Below, one piece after another: positions 34,309-36,438 of a stretch of 36,438 nt of DNA. The notes beneath the pieces were generated by a model. That model had not been told where the DNA came from. It made no database searches and was given only the letters and a program-made list of their open reading frames with translations. The first letter of the stretch is position 1; each line of letters starts with the position of its first letter. The translations under genes and the position numbers were made by a program. The stretch comes from CAZEER01 sp964511215 (lineage in GTDB: Bacteria; Fidelibacterota; Marinisomatia; Marinisomatales; UBA1611): contig CAZEER010000016.1 in NCBI GenBank assembly GCA_964511215.1, positions 1-36,438 on the forward strand, given 5' to 3'.

Positions 34309-34980
34309 ATGATTATCTCACAATTAGAAAACGATATTATTAAATGTAGAAAATGCAAACGTCTAGTTGCATTTAGAGAGAAAATAGCTCAAGAAAAAAG
34401 GAAATCGTATAGTGACTGGGATTACTGGGGTAAAGGAGTTCCTGGTTATGGTGATCAAAATGCTAAAATGTTAATACTGGGACTTGCACCTGCTGCTCAT
34501 GGTGGTAATAGAACAGGCAGGGTATTTACTGGTGATAAATCAGCTGATTTTCTTTTTAAATGTTTACATCATGTAGGTCTAGCTAATCAAGCAAATTCTG
34601 ATCACAGAAATGATGGACTTATGCTAAATGGTTATATAACAGCAGCTGTGAAATGCGTCCCGCCTGGAGATAAACCAACTGCAGAAGAAAAAGATAATTG
34701 CGAACAGTTTTTAATTAAAGAATTTCAAATACTAAAGAATATAAAAGTGGTTTTAGGTTTAGGTAAAATTGGATTTGATGCATGTCTAAAATTTGTAAGA
34801 AAAGTTCATCATTTGAAGATGAAAGACTATATTTTTGGACATGGTGTCCGTTATGAATTGCCAAATGGGTTAATTCTTTTTGGTTCTTTCCATCCTAGCC
34901 CAAGAAATGTTAATACAGGGAGACTGAATTTTGAAATGATGGTTAAATTTCTGGAAAAAGTGAAAAAGGAAATCAATTGA
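34309..34980 (+). CDS. Type 5 (UDGb-like) uracil-DNA glycosylase
   Basis: A 223-residue uracil-DNA glycosylase-fold enzyme that removes uracil or other deaminated bases, starting base-excision repair. Motif 1 is GLAPAAHGGNRTGRVFTGD (about 58-76), the UDGb form that lacks the usual catalytic polar residue of family 1. Motif 2 is HPSPRNVNTGRLN (late in the chain). Four cysteines, C13, C16, C116 and C131, match the Fe-S cluster pattern of families 4 and 5. Start ATG at 34309; the final TGA overlaps the TTG of the peptidase gene. It may be co-transcribed with the VAT1-like gene. Family 4 is the alternative but motif 1 favours family 5. Confidence 0.9.
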   Translation: MIISQLENDIIKCRKCKRLVAFREKIAQEKRKSYSDWDYWGKGVPGYGDQNAKMLILGLAPAAHGGNRTGRVFTGDKSADFLFKCLHHVGLANQANSDHRNDGLMLNGYITAAVKCVPPGDKPTAEEKDNCEQFLIKEFQILKNIKVVLGLGKIGFDACLKFVRKVHHLKMKDYIFGHGVRYELPNGLILFGSFHPSPRNVNTGRLNFEMMVKFLEKVKKEIN

Positions 34981-36438
34981 AACGTAGTTTGCTTTACACG
35001 ATAGTATTACATGCTTTAATTTTTGCATCTCGATTAACACTAGAAGAAGCAATTGTTAATTCTCCATTTAAAACTGCATCACTGGGTTGGACTGTTGTAT
35101 TTCCAAATGAGGATGCGGTCTTAATTAAAGGAAAAAAAGATAACTGGAAACAATGGTATAAAGTATCCTTTGCAAGTATGGATACCACGCTTTTCCTAGA
35201 TAGTACAGCATTGAAATGGAAGAATAATGATCTTGATGTGCAGTCCTTGATTTTCTCATCGGATGCAAGCAAAATACTAATAAAGACTAATATGAAGAAA
35301 TTGTGGAGATACTCAAATAGTGCTGACTATTTTGTTTATGATCTATTAAGAGAAAAATTATATCCATTAACTTATGATAATAAAAACCTGCGGAATGTTA
35401 AATTTTCTCCTGATGGTGAAAAAATTGCGTATGTAAGAACTGATAATAATCTGTATGTGTTTAATCTGAGTAACAAACGAGAACGTAAACTGACTAATTC
35501 TGGGTCAGAAACTATATTAAATGGTCATTTTGGGTGGCTCTATGAAGAAGAGCTAACTGGCTATGATGGATATAGGTGGTCTCCTAATAGTGAATCAATC
35601 GCATATTGGGAGGAAGATGAATCAAAAGTTCCTCAATACTCAATGATTAATGAATTGGAATTATATCCTTCAATAAAAAAGATCCGTTATCCAAAAGCAG
35701 GTGAAACAAATCCAACCCTAAGAATCGGAATTATACGTGTTAAAGGTACAGGTAGAAAATGGATTGATGTTGCTCATTCAGCCAATGGATATCTTCCGTG
35801 GATGGAATGGGTTAACAATAAAAAAATCGCTTTCTTAAAAATGGATCGATATCAAAAAAATTGGGATCTATTTGTATCAGATAAAATGTCAGGGAAATCA
35901 ATAAAGATACTATCAGAGTCTGACCCAGAAGGTTGGCTGGATAATGATGGCCAGATTATGTTTTTAGATGATGGGAAAATTATTTGGATATCTGAAAGGT
36001 CAGGATTTAAACATTTATGGCTGTCTAAGCATTCAGGGTCAAAATTTTGGCAGATTACAGAAGGAAAATGGGAAGTGTCAAAAATTATGCATATAGATGA
36101 AAAAAGGCAGGTAATCTACTTTGTCGCTAATAAAAATTCTGTCTATGAAAATAGGTTGTACTCAGTACGGTTTGATGGTACTGATTTACAATTGCTCTCA
36201 ATTGAGAGTGGTAACCACAGTATTACAATAACCGGAGGAAAAACATATTTTATTGATACGTATTCAAGCATTGAGACACCAAAGGTAATTGTTCTAAAGG
36301 AATTAGTTACAGGGGAATTAATTCAAGTACTTAAAGAAACTGACCTGAATCAATATGAAAAATATGACTGGAGTTTTCCAAAGTTTGTTCATTTTTTATC
36401 AGATGATAAAACTGTTACACTAGATGGTATGTTAACCT
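34977..36438 (+). CDS. DPP-IV-family (S9B) peptidase, N-terminal part, continues past the end
   Basis: An open frame from TTG 34977 to the window end, about 487 residues with no stop. A signal-like start (TTG then KRSLLYTIVLHALIFAS) precedes the eight-bladed DPP-IV N-terminal propeller. Diagnostic stretches are GWLYEEELTGYDGYRWSPNS, SIAYWEEDESKVPQYSM, IRYPKAGETNPTLRIGI and WLSKHSGSKFWQIT with TEGKWEV. These match DPP-IV-like peptidases, which release N-terminal Xaa-Pro dipeptides. The EEE segment is the part that holds the substrate N terminus. The catalytic alpha/beta hydrolase domain lies outside the window. The start codon overlaps the UDG stop (TTGA), which suggests coupling; the TTG start is otherwise without support. 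Location is probably periplasmic or outer-membrane-attached. Confidence 0.88.
   Translation, partial: MKRSLLYTIVLHALIFASRLTLEEAIVNSPFKTASLGWTVVFPNEDAVLIKGKKDNWKQWYKVSFASMDTTLFLDSTALKWKNNDLDVQSLIFSSDASKILIKTNMKKLWRYSNSADYFVYDLLREKLYPLTYDNKNLRNVKFSPDGEKIAYVRTDNNLYVFNLSNKRERKLTNSGSETILNGHFGWLYEEELTGYDGYRWSPNSESIAYWEEDESKVPQYSMINELELYPSIKKIRYPKAGETNPTLRIGIIRVKGTGRKWIDVAHSANGYLPWMEWVNNKKIAFLKMDRYQKNWDLFVSDKMSGKSIKILSESDPEGWLDNDGQIMFLDDGKIIWISERSGFKHLWLSKHSGSKFWQITEGKWEVSKIMHIDEKRQVIYFVANKNSVYENRLYSVRFDGTDLQLLSIESGNHSITITGGKTYFIDTYSSIETPKVIVLKELVTGELIQVLKETDLNQYEKYDWSFPKFVHFLSDDKTVTLDGMLT

Noticed and set aside
36195..36208. 14-bp palindrome CTCTCAATTGAGAG
   Set aside because: It lies inside the peptidase coding frame (LLSIESG), where such words occur by chance and codon constraint; no gene start is near.

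Overview
This AT-rich window holds tightly packed bacterial genes with no phage, transposon, CRISPR or RNA gene that I could see. I read it as a Gram-negative genome with small intergenic gaps. The content (LptE-type lipoprotein, Omp85 barrel, DUF4837-type lipoprotein, PpiD-like chaperone, DPP-IV-family peptidase, CPBP protease, UDGb-type glycosylase) points to the FCB supergroup. An uncultivated marine lineage such as Marinimicrobia/SAR406 is my best guess, but it is inference, with no marker-gene phylogeny behind it. A run of exactly 100 N bases (27416-27515) shows that this is a scaffolded, probably metagenomic or single-cell, assembly.

Layout. (1) 1-1874, plus: end of a DUF1611/DgcN-like gene, an enolase-superfamily epimerase (DgcA-like or Ala-Glu epimerase) and methylmalonyl-CoA epimerase, all overlapping. 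(2) 1878-3338, minus: a secreted protein with a 14-residue YDTT-type repeat and a MORN-like tail. (3) 3339-3603: AT-rich divergent intergenic region with perfect palindromes. (4) 3616-7530: uvrC and uvrB. (5) 7634-10707: a stand-alone sigma-54-type activator, an LptE-like lipoprotein with an Asp-rich loop, and asnS. (6) 10812-15700: acylphosphatase, glutamine-dependent NAD synthetase, a small secreted protein, lepA and a CPBP protease. (7) 15853-28669: a long run of nearly abutting plus-strand genes: lgt, secreted propeller-like protein, 1078-residue outer-membrane protein, Omp85-type barrel, DUF4837 lipoprotein, RmlD-like reductase, two GT2 glycosyltransferases, a WecA-like sugar-phosphate transferase, accA (cut by the gap), the tail of a probable thioesterase, and a thioredoxin-TPR lipoprotein. 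(8) 28761-33151, minus: PpiD-like chaperone, methylcrotonyl-CoA carboxylase carboxyltransferase and an EamA transporter. (9) 33277-36438, plus: VAT1-like oxidoreductase, UDGb-type uracil-DNA glycosylase and a DPP-IV-family peptidase that runs off the end.

The main theme is envelope building: lipoprotein maturation (lgt), LPS transport (LptE-like), polyprenyl-linked glycan synthesis (WecA-like, GT2, RmlD), outer-membrane barrels with a chaperone (PpiD), and fatty-acid precursor supply (accA). A second theme is DNA repair (uvrC, uvrB, UDGb). A third is acyl-CoA and amino-acid catabolism (mccB, methylmalonyl-CoA epimerase, DgcN/DgcA-like pair). The most interesting uncharacterised block is 16682-23122, four consecutive envelope proteins of unknown function. 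No gene-free stretch exceeds 300 bases; the longest is 3339-3603.
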